Origin: CAZKCI01 sp964551475 | Lineage (GTDB): Bacteria > Auribacterota > Erginobacteria > Erginobacterales > CAZKCI01 | NCBI GenBank assembly: GCA_964551475.1 | Contig: CAZKCI010000046.1 | Coordinates: 1 to 64,000 of the forward strand | Direction: 5' to 3' | DNA: 64,000 nucleotides | In this document: piece by piece, positions 63,142 to 64,000 of the stretch | Layout: each line of letters opens with the position of its first letter | How positions within the stretch are numbered: position 1 is the first letter of the stretch | The notes under the pieces: model-generated | What the model was told of the DNA's origin: nothing | Seen by the model: only the letters and a program-made list of their open reading frames with translations | Database searches by the model: none | Translations under genes and position numbers: made by a program

Positions 63142-64000
63142 CTATCGGCGCTCTTCGATCGCGCAAGCCTCCCCCAGATCGGAAAGCGCGCCGGGAAGGG
63201 AGCGGACGCTGAAACTCCGCCGAAAATACTCCAGGATTTTCTCCTTTCCTTCCTTCTCCCTCGGCCAGTAAACCCGGCTCAGGTAGATCCCGGGGGGGCG
63301 AAGATCCGAGAGCAGGGCCGGCCGGGCCAGCAGATCATCCTGAGCAGCGGCCAGCACCGGCATATCGTCCGGGATGTTCCAGACCGCGCGGGGGAGAAAA
63401 ACCCGGTCGAGGTTATCGAGCACCGCCGCCCGGCGGCCGGCGAAGAAACACCGTGGGTCAGAAAGGCTCTGCGCCGTCGTCCGGAAACGGAAAGTCCGCG
63501 CCCCGCCGGAGAGAGCGAAAGCGAGGCAGAAGACGGCCGTGGGCCAGGCGCGGCCGGGCGGCAACGCGCGGAGCAGAAAGACGGGCAGGAAAGCGACGAG
63601 CGGATAGACCAGGCTCAAGTATCTGCTCCCCATCTGCTGAAAGGCACTCAGATGGAGAAGATAGAGGGCGGAGATCGAAAACGACATCCAGGCGAAAAAG
63701 AAAAGGATGAAAGCGGCCCCCGGGCCGGGCCGGGCCGGCCCCACCCGACAGCGGCGGACACAGGCGACGATGGCGAGAGCGAGCAGAGCGGCCAGAACCG
63801 CCTTCTGGAGAAGAGGATTCCCCGCAAAAAAATTCATAAACCCGCCGAGCGTTTTCTCCCAGCGGGGGGAGGGCGAATAATCGCGGGCGAAAACGGCCTG
63901 GGCCCGTTGGAGGAGGAAGGAGAGGTAAAAATGCGGATGGAGGGCGGCAAAAATCCCTCCGCCCGCGAGAACGGCCGTGGCCTGGGAGAAGAATCGCTTC
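63142..64000 (-). CDS. Polytopic membrane protein, C-terminal part (GT39-like), cut by window edge
   Basis: The open frame continues to the right edge without a stop, so at least 286 residues are present and the N-terminus is missing. An internal ATG at 63837 is not the true start: sequence before it (FAALHPHFYLSFLLQRAQ) is coding-like. Four to five hydrophobic helices (KAVLAALLALAIVACVRR; FILFFFAWMSFSISALYLL; LVYPLVAFLPVFLLRAL) are followed by a soluble C-terminal domain of about 110 residues. The layout and the HPHFY and GSRYLSLVYP motifs resemble glycosyltransferases of the GT39/ArnT class. Exact family uncertain. Confidence 0.7.
   Translation of the reverse strand, partial: KRFFSQATAVLAGGGIFAALHPHFYLSFLLQRAQAVFARDYSPSPRWEKTLGGFMNFFAGNPLLQKAVLAALLALAIVACVRRCRVGPARPGPGAAFILFFFAWMSFSISALYLLHLSAFQQMGSRYLSLVYPLVAFLPVFLLRALPPGRAWPTAVFCLAFALSGGARTFRFRTTAQSLSDPRCFFAGRRAAVLDNLDRVFLPRAVWNIPDDMPVLAAAQDDLLARPALLSDLRPPGIYLSRVYWPREKEGKEKILEYFRRSFSVRSLPGALSDLGEACAIEERR

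Noticed and set aside
17851..64000. Exosortase/PEP-CTERM system
   Set aside because: The EPS genes and HprK/PqqD-type genes recall exosortase loci, but I find no exosortase-like membrane protein and no PEP-CTERM tails on the secreted proteins.
1..64000. tRNA or rRNA genes
   Set aside because: No cloverleaf with a TTCGAATC-type T arm plus CCA end, and no conserved rRNA words were seen on either strand.

Overview
This window is a GC-rich stretch of a Gram-negative-type (diderm) bacterial chromosome, probably from an uncultured PVC-superphylum or Omnitrophota/Aureabacteria-like lineage. The outer membrane is indicated by a Wza-like lipoprotein, a BBP2-type beta-barrel and another lipoprotein. 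The lineage is suggested by a Minf_1886-family gene (a Planctomycetes/Verrucomicrobia marker), a DUF1844 gene and a secreted protein combining Pro/Thr/Ser linkers with DYDGDG repeats. The lineage call is an inference from family memory. I see no rRNA, tRNA, CRISPR array or complete insertion sequence.

Layout. 0-17.8 kb is mostly housekeeping and accessory: an amidohydrolase, a ClpX-like ATPase without the zinc domain, a minus-strand run from a hypothetical gene through Minf_1886, an M16 peptidase and DUF1844 to gmd/rmd (GDP-6-deoxy-mannose synthesis), a moaA-moaC-mog cofactor operon, a BrnT/BrnA toxin-antitoxin pair with a readable promoter/operator, an AllH-like gene, a decayed PIN toxin locus, a galactokinase-like gene carrying a 50-codon palindromic insertion, three GATC-centred palindromes, and a TPP riboswitch in front of an AIR-synthase-like gene. 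17.8-30 kb holds glycan assembly genes: GT4 and GT2 glycosyltransferases, a DUF2142-like membrane protein, a radical SAM/SPASM enzyme, a polyprenyl glycosylphosphotransferase, a MurJ/Wzx-type flippase and a Wzy/ligase-type protein. 30-39 kb holds secreted proteins and a ParB-like regulator facing one of them across a palindromic operator. 39-54.6 kb holds the export system (BBP2 barrel, Wza-like, Wzc-like tyrosine kinase), two more Wzy/ligase proteins, GT4 enzymes, three methyltransferases, a Wzx-type flippase and an SGNH hydrolase.

54.6-62 kb (minus strand) is the most unusual part: radical SAM/SPASM enzyme, 55-residue Cys-containing precursor-like peptide, HPr-kinase-like ATPase, S24/S26 signal-peptidase-like protein, gingipain-family (C25) protease, nucleotidyltransferase (PF14907 type) and PqqD-like peptide chaperone. 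I read it as a ribosomally made, post-translationally modified peptide (RiPP) cassette, embedded in the polysaccharide locus next to a WecA/TagO-type transferase. The window ends inside a membrane protein at its right edge.

A second theme is non-coding. At least a dozen places carry degenerate tandem arrays with a period of 7 bp (a few 8, 9 or 10 bp), each with its own motif. Most abut start codons of surface-glycan genes, and two lie inside a Wzy-like gene. Separately, REP-like palindromes bounded by GTAG/CTAC (or GGAG) occur between genes, supply a stop codon, and are inserted in frame inside galK and the nucleotidyltransferase gene.
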